Source: Thermoplasmatota archaeon (GTDB taxonomy: Archaea > Thermoplasmatota > Penumbrarchaeia > Penumbrarchaeales > Penumbrarchaeaceae). From it: a stretch of 8,686 nucleotides of DNA. A program made the translations under genes and the position numbers. The stretch is taken from positions 1 to 8,686 of the forward strand of contig JAUVLN010000072.1 of NCBI GenBank assembly GCA_030600725.1, read 5' to 3'. Positions within the stretch are counted from its first letter, which is position 1. Each line of letters begins with the position of its first letter. Of the stretch, positions 1-5,681 are shown in pieces. The notes below the pieces were generated by a model. It had not been told where the DNA came from. It did not search any database and worked only from the letters and a program-made list of their open reading frames with translations.

Positions 1-2
1 CC

Positions 3-9
3 ATATTTA
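3..9 (+). promoter_or_regulatory. Putative TATA box for first structured RNA
   Basis: ATATTTA lies with its centre about 26 nt ahead of position 32-33, where the first long inverted repeat begins. That is the usual archaeal TATA-to-start distance, so a transcript would begin almost exactly at the outer stem of the RNA. It is seen as sequence only; no BRE is convincing because the window starts just upstream. Confidence 0.4.
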
Positions 10-32
10 CTCAATTTAATCTCAAATGGAAC

Positions 33-149
33 AATGGTCCCGGCGATCGGACAGGAAAAATTTCATAGAAATTTTTCCGATGTCTGAGGGAAACCGTCAG
101 GTTTCCCGAACCGATCATCTTCTGATGATTGGAGGGAGCCGGGACCATT
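33..149 (+). ncRNA. Candidate structured RNA, copy 1 (four-way junction)
   Basis: This stretch has no plausible coding gene and folds into an outer stem enclosing three hairpins. P1 is 12 perfect pairs, AATGGTCCCGGC (33-44) with GCCGGGACCATT (138-149). P2 has GACA (50-53) with TGTC (81-84), a two-base GA bulge (79-80), then an 11-pair stem GGAAAAATTTC (54-64) with 68-78 and a three-base loop. P3 is GGGAAACC (88-95) with GGTTTCCC (100-107) around a GTCA loop. P4 is nine pairs (111-119 with 124-132, one G-T) around a TTCT loop. Single-stranded joints are TGA (85-87), GAA (108-110) and AGGGA (133-137). P1 is followed by a short TTTT (148-151 region) that could aid termination. A second copy with different stem bases lies downstream. 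The RNA is an inference from pairing; a miniature inverted-repeat element is the main alternative. I recognise no known riboswitch or guide RNA in it. Confidence 0.6.
102..145 (+). repeat. 44-bp direct repeat, copy A
   Basis: This segment is repeated at 299-342 with 43 of 44 bases identical. The only difference is C122 against T319, which falls in the tetraloop of hairpin P4, so no pair is disturbed. The repeat covers the end of P3, all of P4 and the 3' strand of P1 of the candidate RNA. Confidence 0.9.
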
Positions 150-163
150 TTCGATCTCATCAG

Positions 164-171
164 TTTAAAAT
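164..171 (+). promoter_or_regulatory. Putative TATA box for second structured RNA
   Basis: TTTAAAAT is a good TATA-like sequence between the two RNA units. Its centre is about 20 nt ahead of the outer stem of copy 2 (187), slightly short of the common 25 nt spacing. A second A/T-rich candidate, CTATAAC, lies at 172-178. If real, each RNA unit has its own promoter. Confidence 0.3.
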
Positions 172-186
172 CTATAACATTATCAA

Positions 187-294
187 GGCTCCCGGACGCG
201 ACTCATTCCACGGGAATTAGTCGCAAGTCTGAGTGAAAATGTACCCATTTTCGCGAACTGGTCACCGAACATTGTGAGGTGATCAGCGGGAGCC
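187..294 (+). ncRNA. Candidate structured RNA, copy 2 (four-way junction)
   Basis: The unit repeats the layout of the RNA at 33-149 with mostly different bases. P1 is GGCTCCCG (187-194) with CGGGAGCC (287-294). P2 is GAC (195-197) with GTC (227-229), a two-base AA bulge (225-226), GCGACT (198-203) with AGTCGC (219-224), one mismatch, then ATTCC (205-209) with GGAAT (213-217) and a three-base loop ACG. P3 is GTGAAAATG (233-241) with CATTTTCGC (246-254) around TACC, including one T-G pair. P4 is CTGGTCACC (258-266) with GGTGATCAG (278-286) and an 11-base loop. TGA (230-232) and GAA (255-257) joints match those of copy 1. Bases shared by both copies are CGGAC, GTCTGAG, CGAAC and GGGAGCC, all at helix boundaries or joints. 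Preserved pairing with changed bases is the main argument for a functional RNA. No protein gene overlaps it. The function is unknown. Confidence 0.6.
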
Positions 295-345
295 GATGTT
301 TCCCGAACCGATCATCTTTTGATGATTGGAGGGAGCCGGGACATC
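295..345 (+). ncRNA. Third, shortened RNA unit (single long hairpin)
   Basis: Immediately after copy 2, GATGT (295-299) can pair with ACATC (341-345). After a two-base TT bulge, CCCG (302-305) pairs with CGGG (337-340), and the P4 hairpin CCGATCATC/GATGATTGG (308-316 with 321-329) sits inside. The unit equals the 3' third of copy 1 without P2 and P3. It may be a degraded copy, a product of repeat recombination, or a separate domain of one larger RNA. Its GCCGGGAC (335-342) could also pair with GTCCCGGC (37-44) of copy 1 and so enclose the whole array. Confidence 0.4.
299..342 (+). repeat. 44-bp direct repeat, copy B
   Basis: This is the partner of the repeat at 102-145, offset by 197 bp, with one mismatch in 44. 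Near identity, in contrast with the diverged copy 2 that lies between, suggests a recent duplication or gene-conversion-like event. Confidence 0.9.
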
Positions 346-374
346 CCTAATTGACTATTACCACCCACCATAAC

Positions 375-382
375 TTAAATAT
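375..382 (+). promoter_or_regulatory. TATA box of the translin gene
   Basis: TTAAATAT is centred about 25 nt before the ATG at 403, which predicts transcription starting at or next to the start codon. No Shine-Dalgarno motif precedes that ATG, so a leaderless mRNA is likely. This makes it unlikely that the upstream RNA array is simply the 5' leader of this gene. Confidence 0.6.
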
Positions 383-402
383 CACAACGTTTTTTGGTAC
401 TC

Positions 403-1011
403 ATGGCCTCCACAGAGGAGATCCGGAAACATATATCCGTCCCATTGGATGAGGAAGACGATCTACGCGAGATGGCATATTCCCTCTCCAGGGAGCTCAT
501 CAGGGAGTGCCGATCGGCCATATCGAAAATGGTAAGGTCCGGAAAGGGAGGAGACCTGAAAGACGCGTTTGAGGTGGGTGAGAAGCTAAACTCCATTCTG
601 GATCGGCATTACCTGTTCAGATACAATTTTATCGAGGATGCATTCACGGAGCTGGCCGAGGCGGTGATATTATCCAAAACCCTCGATGGTGAGGAGCTTC
701 CACTGCCTGCAGAGGTCAACCTCTCCCCGAGGGCATATATACTCGGGGTCTGCGATGCCGTGGGAGAGCTGAGAAGGGTTGCCCTTAATAATCTGATAGC
801 AGGTGACGTCGATAGGGCGAGATCCGTCTACGATCAGATGAAGGAGCTATCCTCCCTCATTGAAGGTTTCGTATATCCGTCCGGCATGATACAATTGAAG
901 AAGAAACAGGATATGGTCAGGGGTATCATCGACAGAACGGGTGGTGAGCTTTCAACAGCGTTATATTCCCACCACACCAATACTTCATCGGGGGACCTGC
1001 AGGATGAGTGA
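403..1011 (+). CDS. Translin family protein (archaeal translin/TRAX-like)
   Basis: This 202-residue protein belongs to the translin/TRAX family (COG2178). Family members are all-helical and assemble into hollow octamers; eukaryotic translin-TRAX (C3PO) and some archaeal forms are RNA endonucleases. Visible family features are the helix around ELAEA (83-87), the AYILGVCDAVGELRR block (111-125), EGFVYPSG (154-161) and KKKQDMVRG (167-174). Acidic residues E83, E86, D118 and E122 line up, by motif position, with the metal-binding Glu/Asp cluster of active TRAX subunits, so nuclease activity is plausible (inference). I chose ATG 403 rather than the in-frame TTG at 394 because a TATA box lies 25 nt upstream and nothing resembles a ribosome site. 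The last 8 nt overlap sepS, so the two are probably translated together. Substrates in this organism are unknown. Confidence 0.88.
   Translation: MASTEEIRKHISVPLDEEDDLREMAYSLSRELIRECRSAISKMVRSGKGGDLKDAFEVGEKLNSILDRHYLFRYNFIEDAFTELAEAVILSKTLDGEELPLPAEVNLSPRAYILGVCDAVGELRRVALNNLIAGDVDRARSVYDQMKELSSLIEGFVYPSGMIQLKKKQDMVRGIIDRTGGELSTALYSHHTNTSSGDLQDE
990..995 (+). promoter_or_regulatory. Ribosome binding site deciding the sepS start
   Basis: GGGGGA ends 8 nt before the ATG at 1004, inside the 3' end of the translin gene. It supports 1004 over the in-frame ATG at 941, which would add 21 residues with no family counterpart. Confidence 0.45.
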
Positions 1012-2563
1012 CGAAGTGAATGGTGATCCCAACCTGGAAAACACCAGGATCGAGGATCTGACACAGTATTTCTCGGGAAAGGGAAATCCCCACCCGATCC
1101 GGGAGGAGATGGAGAAACTCAGAAAGCTACTCCTCTCCTCGGGATTCGACGAGATCCAGATATCACATTTCCTACCTTTCGAGGAGGCGAAAAGGCTCAC
1201 GGGCGACCTGTATCCCGTCTTCAAGGATTCGATATTCCACCTCTCCTGGATCCGTATGGACCCCATCCCGCCAGACCCGGACATCGACAGGCGGATAGCC
1301 AGCCGGTTCCCGGACCTGGACAGGGCGGAACTCTGGAATCTACTGGATACACTGGATGATGATACCAGTGGTGAATCGATCCTGCACAAGATGATGAAAG
1401 AGCTGGGCCTGGACATGGACGGGGCGATCGATCTTATGAACTTGATACCGGATTTCAAGGAGGGCAGTCCCGCCACCAGTGATATTACACTGAGATCCTT
1501 CATCCCCACATCCTGGCTAACCACGGTGGAGGCGACACATAACAAGGAGGTCCTGCCCATCAGGCTCTTCACCACTGCCGTGGCATACAGGAGGGAGCCG
1601 ATACCCGATCCCAGGCACAACAGGGTCTATCACGTTCTATCAATGGCTGTGATCGACAAGGATCTCACCATGGAGAAATGCAGGAGGATAGCGGGCAGGT
1701 TCTTTGACTCCATAGAGCTTGACGATGTGACCATGGTCGAGAAATCGTATCCATTCCCATATTTCGAAAAGGGAACAGAGCTTGAGATCTTTGGGGGGGA
1801 CCTGGAGCTGGGGACATGTGGTTTCATATCCAGGGAGATCCTCGATAAGAGAGGTCTTGACACGGACGTTTTCATCCTTGATCTTGGGATCGAGAGGATA
1901 CTGATGCATAAACACGGCTATCCCGATATCAGGACCCTGTTCTTCCCGCAGTTCTACAAGGCATGGGACCTGTCCGATCAGGAGATCTCCGATTCCATCA
2001 AATACAAGAGGTACCCCCAGACGGATATGGGGCGGTCCATCAGCAAGGCGATAAATGATTCATATCGAAAAGCGTATGATGATGATCAGGCTGAGACCGA
2101 ACGCCTGACCGCATGGAAGGGCGTACTGGCCAAAATAGATGGGGCCCTTACGCTGGCAGAAGGAGATGTGGAAGGTGAGATCATCGGCCATGCGGAGATC
2201 AACCTCAAAGAAACAAAAACGGGCCTTGGCCTTATGGGGCCTGCTGCAATGAATGACATATACGTGCTCAACGGCGACATCTTCGGACTTCCCTCCATCG
2301 AGGAAAAACGGATGCTGGAGGCCGGTGCTGTCAAGACAGGTATCAACTACGTGAGCGCTTTTTCGAACCTCGCGGCCTGGAAGATCGAGAAATCCCTGGA
2401 AAGAGGGCACACCGGCAAGTCCGTGGAGATCGTCAGGGGACTGGAGGAGATCAACCTCAAGGTCGATTCGAAGGCGTTATATTATACACTCAGCCATGGG
2501 AAGAAGGTCGATGTGAAAGGGCCAGTATACCTTCGTTTCTACTTTAAGGTCAAGGGCGCATGA
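1004..2563 (+). CDS. sepS: O-phosphoserine--tRNA(Cys) ligase (SepRS)
   Basis: This class II aminoacyl-tRNA synthetase attaches O-phosphoserine to tRNA-Cys; SepCysS then converts it to Cys-tRNA, replacing CysRS or supplying cysteine. It has 519 residues, close to the usual 530-540. The N-terminal HPIREEMEKLRKL block (30-42) precedes the catalytic core. TLRS (162-165) and W171 are the family signature, LPIRLF (184-189) leads to motif 2 YRRE (195-198), and motif 3 is DLGIERIL (293-300). PQT (338-340), GPAAMNDIYV (412-421), TGINY (445-449) and a C-terminal INLKVD...VDVKGPVYL region match methanogen SepRS well. Compared from memory with methanogen enzymes, the pocket is diverged: the conserved HM after TLRS is FI (166-167), the SAS triad after YH is VLS (211-213), while T271 is kept. 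It overlaps the translin gene. No SepCysS or SepCysE gene is in view. Confidence 0.93.
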   Translation: MSDEVNGDPNLENTRIEDLTQYFSGKGNPHPIREEMEKLRKLLLSSGFDEIQISHFLPFEEAKRLTGDLYPVFKDSIFHLSWIRMDPIPPDPDIDRRIASRFPDLDRAELWNLLDTLDDDTSGESILHKMMKELGLDMDGAIDLMNLIPDFKEGSPATSDITLRSFIPTSWLTTVEATHNKEVLPIRLFTTAVAYRREPIPDPRHNRVYHVLSMAVIDKDLTMEKCRRIAGRFFDSIELDDVTMVEKSYPFPYFEKGTELEIFGGDLELGTCGFISREILDKRGLDTDVFILDLGIERILMHKHGYPDIRTLFFPQFYKAWDLSDQEISDSIKYKRYPQTDMGRSISKAINDSYRKAYDDDQAETERLTAWKGVLAKIDGALTLAEGDVEGEIIGHAEINLKETKTGLGLMGPAAMNDIYVLNGDIFGLPSIEEKRMLEAGAVKTGINYVSAFSNLAAWKIEKSLERGHTGKSVEIVRGLEEINLKVDSKALYYTLSHGKKVDVKGPVYLRFYFKVKGA

Positions 2564-2635
2564 TAGTTTCGCTCATCCCCCTTATTCGCTATTATGTACG
2601 ACAAACTACAAGTTAGTTGCCCGGTAGGTTCGCCA

Positions 2636-4354
2636 ATGTCAGTCAGCACGGTAAGGGAGTGGAGGTACAGGAGGACCGACGATAAACTTGCGCATCATCT
2701 ATCCGATGAACTCGATCTCACCTATCTTCTTGCAAGGATACTGGTAGCAAGGGAAATGGAAACACCCGAGGAAGCCTATCGTTTCCTGAATCCGAATCTG
2801 AGGTCGCTGCACGATCCGTTCCTCCTGCCGGATATGGAAAGGGGGGTCGAAAGGATCCTGCAGGGATTGATATCCGGGAAGGGGATAATGGTACACGGGG
2901 ATTACGATGCTGACGGCATCACATCAACTGCGGTAATGGTTAAGGCACTATCCTCCTCTCCATACAAACCGAAGATAATACCCTATCTGCCATCGAGATT
3001 CGGAGAGGGTTACGGCCTCTCCAGAGTGGCGATCGACAGAGCACACGAGGAGGGGGTCGACCTCATCATCACGGTGGATTGCGGAATAACCGCGGCACCG
3101 GAGGTCGAATATGCCAGGGAGAAAGGGATAGATGTTGTTATCACTGACCATCACGAGCCGGAGGCGGAGATGCCAATTGCTGCTGCTGTCATCGATCCCA
3201 AACGAAAGGATAGCGATTATCCTTTCGAAGGTCTTGCGGGCGTCGGCGTTGCATTCAAGGTGGTTACGGCCCTCCAGATGAGAGGCATCATCGATCTTGA
3301 TGTCAGGGATCTTCTGGATCTGGTGGCGATCGGGACGATAGCGGATATCGTCCCCCTGCAGGATGAGAACAGATCTCTTGTCAGCGAGGGGCTAAAGAGA
3401 ATGGAGAACACCAATATCCTGGGATTGAGGGCTCTCATGAGGGAGACGAAAATGGACATCTCAAGGGGGGTGCGCTCGGGAGATATCTCCTTCAGGATCT
3501 CTCCCCGGATCAACTCTGCTGGAAGAATGGACCACCCGGACCTTGCCCTGGAGCTGTTATTGACCGATGACAGGGTCGATGCGGACGCCTTCGCCCGGGG
3601 GTTGAACACAATGAACTACAGGAGGCAGGCGGTTGGCAACAGGGTTTCCCAGGAGATACACCAAATGCTGATGGATGAGGAGAGGATGAAAGACCCCATC
3701 CTCATCGCCCATGGCGAGGGATGGGAGCTGGGTGTTCTGGGCATATCCGCAAATAAACTCCTGGATGAGACGGGGAGACCGACGATCGTACTTACCCTGA
3801 TGGATGGGATCGCTAAGGGCTCTGCCAGATCCCCTGAAGGTTTCGATATCCTCGAAGCACTCGATTCATGCTCTTCGCTGCTGATCGAATATGGAGGACA
3901 TGAAAAGGCCGCAGGGTTGACCTTAAGGGAGGAGAACCTCAATGAACTCAGGGACCGGCTCATCCATTTCGTGCTGGATCGATATCCTACGATGGAATTC
4001 AGATCCTATCTGGATATCGATCTGGATCTGACATTGGCCGAGTTGAGGATAGAGGACCTGGATGAGCTGGAGAGGCTCTCACCTTTCGGCAGGGACAACC
4101 CGTCACCCTGCATCAGCCTGTCCGAGATAAGGATAGAAGAGATGAGATCGGTGGGGGATGGGAAACACCTGAAATTGAGACTTGGGGATGATACGGATTC
4201 CGTGGGATGCATCTGGTTCGGTGCCGGAGGGAGGATCTCAGATCTTGATGTCGGGATGATCGTGGATGTTGCCGGCAGTCCCGAGGTACACAGATGGGGA
4301 GGGCGTGAGGAACCCCAATTGAAGATATCCGACCTCCGGCCAACATATCGATAA
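2636..4354 (+). CDS. recJ: Single-stranded-DNA-specific exonuclease, bacterial-type RecJ
   Basis: This DHH-superfamily nuclease degrades single-stranded DNA 5' to 3' in recombination and repair, using Mn or Mg. With 572 residues it has the full bacterial RecJ length rather than the shorter archaeal GAN/RecJ form of about 470. Motif I GDYDADG (88-94), VDCG (147-150), TDHH (170-173) and AIGTIAD (231-237) form the DHH catalytic half. LGISANK (368-374), GSARSPEGFDILEAL (395-409) and GGHEKAAG (420-427) form DHHA1. From about 455 to the end lies the OB-like domain that includes LSPFGRDNP (481-489). Key residues are intact, so the enzyme is probably active. The ATG at 2636 puts W at residue 9, as is common in RecJ, with a weak GGTAGGT upstream. 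The in-frame ATG at 2594 would add 14 residues and has no ribosome site. The gap from sepS is only 30-72 nt. Confidence 0.92.
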   Translation: MSVSTVREWRYRRTDDKLAHHLSDELDLTYLLARILVAREMETPEEAYRFLNPNLRSLHDPFLLPDMERGVERILQGLISGKGIMVHGDYDADGITSTAVMVKALSSSPYKPKIIPYLPSRFGEGYGLSRVAIDRAHEEGVDLIITVDCGITAAPEVEYAREKGIDVVITDHHEPEAEMPIAAAVIDPKRKDSDYPFEGLAGVGVAFKVVTALQMRGIIDLDVRDLLDLVAIGTIADIVPLQDENRSLVSEGLKRMENTNILGLRALMRETKMDISRGVRSGDISFRISPRINSAGRMDHPDLALELLLTDDRVDADAFARGLNTMNYRRQAVGNRVSQEIHQMLMDEERMKDPILIAHGEGWELGVLGISANKLLDETGRPTIVLTLMDGIAKGSARSPEGFDILEALDSCSSLLIEYGGHEKAAGLTLREENLNELRDRLIHFVLDRYPTMEFRSYLDIDLDLTLAELRIEDLDELERLSPFGRDNPSPCISLSEIRIEEMRSVGDGKHLKLRLGDDTDSVGCIWFGAGGRISDLDVGMIVDVAGSPEVHRWGGREEPQLKISDLRPTYR

Positions 4355-4356
4355 GG

Positions 4357-4371
4357 GATAAAACCTTTTAA
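4357..4371 (+). promoter_or_regulatory. Possible TATA region ahead of nth
   Basis: A/T-rich ATAAAA and TTTTAA sequences lie in the 46-nt gap after recJ. TTTTAA is centred about 32 nt before the ATG at 4401, which would give a very short leader. This is a weak candidate; readthrough from recJ is equally possible. Confidence 0.25.
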
Positions 4372-4400
4372 CGGTGATATGTTTGGGCAGAACGAAGGAT

Positions 4401-5060
4401 ATGTCCGGTGAAAGAAAGAGATCGATCGACTTCATCAGAAGGCTCGAGGCTTCCTACGGAATGCCAAACAGGCAGAATAGGAAGGATCCCCTCGATGAAT
4501 TGATACTTACCATACTGTCGCAAAATACCAGTGACACAAACAGCCACAGGGCATACCACTCCCTGAAGGATAGGTTTCCCCATTGGGAGGAGGCATGGCG
4601 TGCTGGACCCGGATCGATCGAGGAGGCCATACGTTCCGGAGGCCTGGCAAGGACCAAGAGCAGGAACATCCATAGGATCCTTGGCGAACTTAAGCGGTCG
4701 AAGAGGGGCCTTGACCTGGGTTATCTCTCGGACCTGAACGATGAGGAGGCCATGAGGGAGCTGACCTCGATGAAGGGTGTCGGCTCAAAGACTGCCGCAT
4801 GTGTCCTTATATTCTCACTGGATAAGATGGTCTTCCCGGTAGACACCCACATACATCGCATAGCCAAACGGTGGGGATTGGTCCCGCAGAAAACCTCCAG
4901 AGAGGGGACTCAGGTCATCCTTAACAAGCTTCTACCCGGAGAGATGAGATATCATGGACACCTTCTTATAATAGAACATGGTAGAAGGACTTGTAAGGCG
5001 AGAAAACCCATGTGCGGAAGCTGTCCCCTGAAGGATGATTGCCCCAGGCTGGGACTTTAG
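4401..5060 (+). CDS. nth: Endonuclease III (DNA glycosylase/AP lyase, HhH-GPD)
   Basis: This base-excision repair enzyme removes oxidised pyrimidines and cuts the abasic site. At 219 residues it is near the 211 of E. coli Nth. LILTILSQNTSD (34-45) is the family's substrate-pocket helix. The helix-hairpin-helix MKGVGSKTAACV (124-135) carries the catalytic lysine K130, which indicates lyase activity and argues against the Tyr-type T/G mismatch enzyme (Mig). VDTHIHRIAKR (147-157) carries the catalytic aspartate D148. HGRRTCKARKPMCGSC begins the [4Fe-4S] cluster, with cysteines at 198, 205, 208 and 214 in exact C-x6-C-x2-C-x5-C spacing. I chose ATG 4401; an in-frame GTG at 4374 would add nine residues without a clear ribosome site. 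It follows recJ, so two DNA-repair genes stand together. Confidence 0.93.
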   Translation: MSGERKRSIDFIRRLEASYGMPNRQNRKDPLDELILTILSQNTSDTNSHRAYHSLKDRFPHWEEAWRAGPGSIEEAIRSGGLARTKSRNIHRILGELKRSKRGLDLGYLSDLNDEEAMRELTSMKGVGSKTAACVLIFSLDKMVFPVDTHIHRIAKRWGLVPQKTSREGTQVILNKLLPGEMRYHGHLLIIEHGRRTCKARKPMCGSCPLKDDCPRLGL

Positions 5061-5068
5061 ATCCGCTT

Positions 5069-5074
5069 GGTGAT
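5069..5074 (+). promoter_or_regulatory. Ribosome binding site of the HAD phosphatase gene
   Basis: GGTGAT is an exact part of the archaeal Shine-Dalgarno GGAGGTGAT and ends 4 nt before ATG 5079. It selects this ATG over the in-frame TTG 5067 and GTG 5070, both of which lie at or before the site. Confidence 0.6.
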
Positions 5075-5078
5075 ATCC

Positions 5079-5666
5079 ATGAAGTATCTGAAAGTTCTCG
5101 GAATGGACCTGGACGGGACCCTGGTAAAGATGAAACTGGATTTCAAGACTATCAGAAAGGAGATGGGGATATCCGAAGGAGATACGTTGTCATATATCCG
5201 CTCCCTTCCAGAAAAAGAGACCAAGAGGCTTGAGGACCTTCTCTCCCTGAAGGAGATGGAAGCTGCTGAACTCGCCGAGATATCGCCGGGCGCCGTTCCT
5301 CTTATCAAATATTGCAGGGAGAACGATATCAAGGTCGTTATTATCACACGGAACTCGGAGGAGGCCGCGAGGAGAACACTGGAGAATCTCGGGATAGAGG
5401 CGGATATGGTCGTGTCCAGGGAACATGCTGATCCAAAGCCGTCACCCGAGGGGATCGATCTGGTCCTGGGCCACTTCGCCATAAAACCACATGAGATGGT
5501 ATACATAGGTGACTTCCTCTACGATATACAGGCCGGGAACAGCGCGGGTGTGAAGACCATCCTCATTGCATCTGATGAGATCAAGGAACAGTGGGGCCCG
5601 ATGGCGAATTACGTTGCCTCGGATCTGGGCGAGGTACTTGATATCATGATAAGCGGAAGAAGATGA
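5079..5666 (+). CDS. HAD-superfamily hydrolase, phosphoglycolate-phosphatase-like
   Basis: This 195-residue soluble HAD hydrolase likely removes phosphate from a small metabolite. All four HAD motifs are visible. Motif I is MDLDGT (9-14), with nucleophile D10 and acid/base D12. Motif II is VVIITRN (86-92), with T90. Motif III is the lysine in DPKPSPEG (118-125), K120. Motif IV is IGDFLYD (143-149), with D145 and D149. The segment between motif I and motif II (about 15-75) is a short mostly helical C1 cap, and DPKPSP is typical of subfamily IA, which includes phosphoglycolate phosphatase and beta-phosphoglucomutase. The substrate cannot be named from sequence. It starts 18 nt after nth and ends 15 nt before nep1, so it is probably co-transcribed with them. 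Confidence 0.85.
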   Translation: MKYLKVLGMDLDGTLVKMKLDFKTIRKEMGISEGDTLSYIRSLPEKETKRLEDLLSLKEMEAAELAEISPGAVPLIKYCRENDIKVVIITRNSEEAARRTLENLGIEADMVVSREHADPKPSPEGIDLVLGHFAIKPHEMVYIGDFLYDIQAGNSAGVKTILIASDEIKEQWGPMANYVASDLGEVLDIMISGRR

Positions 5667-5669
5667 ATT

Positions 5670-5674
5670 GGGAG
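5670..5674 (+). promoter_or_regulatory. Ribosome binding site of nep1
   Basis: GGGAG ends 7 nt before ATG 5682 in the 15-nt gap after the HAD gene. It supports that start and translation from a shared transcript. Confidence 0.5.
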
Positions 5675-5681
5675 CCAACTT

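Noticed and set aside
102..145. TGATGA and CTGA motifs suggesting a C/D box guide RNA
   Set aside because: The motifs overlap each other within hairpin P4, and no C-guide-D'/C'-guide-D spacing is present; in the second copy of the repeat the CTGA is changed to TTGA.
33..149. Miniature inverted-repeat element with 12-bp terminal repeats
   Set aside because: No flanking target duplication is visible and the internal hairpins covary with a second unit. It is kept only as an alternative, since a genome search could still show dispersed copies.
26..220. Open frame of 64 codons across the first RNA copy
   Set aside because: It runs straight through perfect inverted repeats, has no ribosome site, and its translation resembles no protein. 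The pairing explains the sequence better.
295..345. H/ACA guide RNA with ACA at 341-343
   Set aside because: The lower stem is only four pairs, the ACA is itself better paired with TGT (297-299), and no convincing pseudouridylation pocket is seen.
33..345. CRISPR array or tRNA genes
   Set aside because: Repeats are too few and unevenly spaced, with no short direct repeat and spacer pattern. The four-way fold lacks tRNA loop signatures and an acceptor stem end.
941..1003. Upstream in-frame start for sepS at 941
   Set aside because: It would add 21 residues inside the translin gene that match nothing in SepRS, whereas 1004 has a ribosome site and a normal N-terminus.
985..1620. Long minus-strand open frames opposite sepS and recJ
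   Set aside because: They are low-complexity, serine- and arginine-rich shadows opposite strongly recognised genes.
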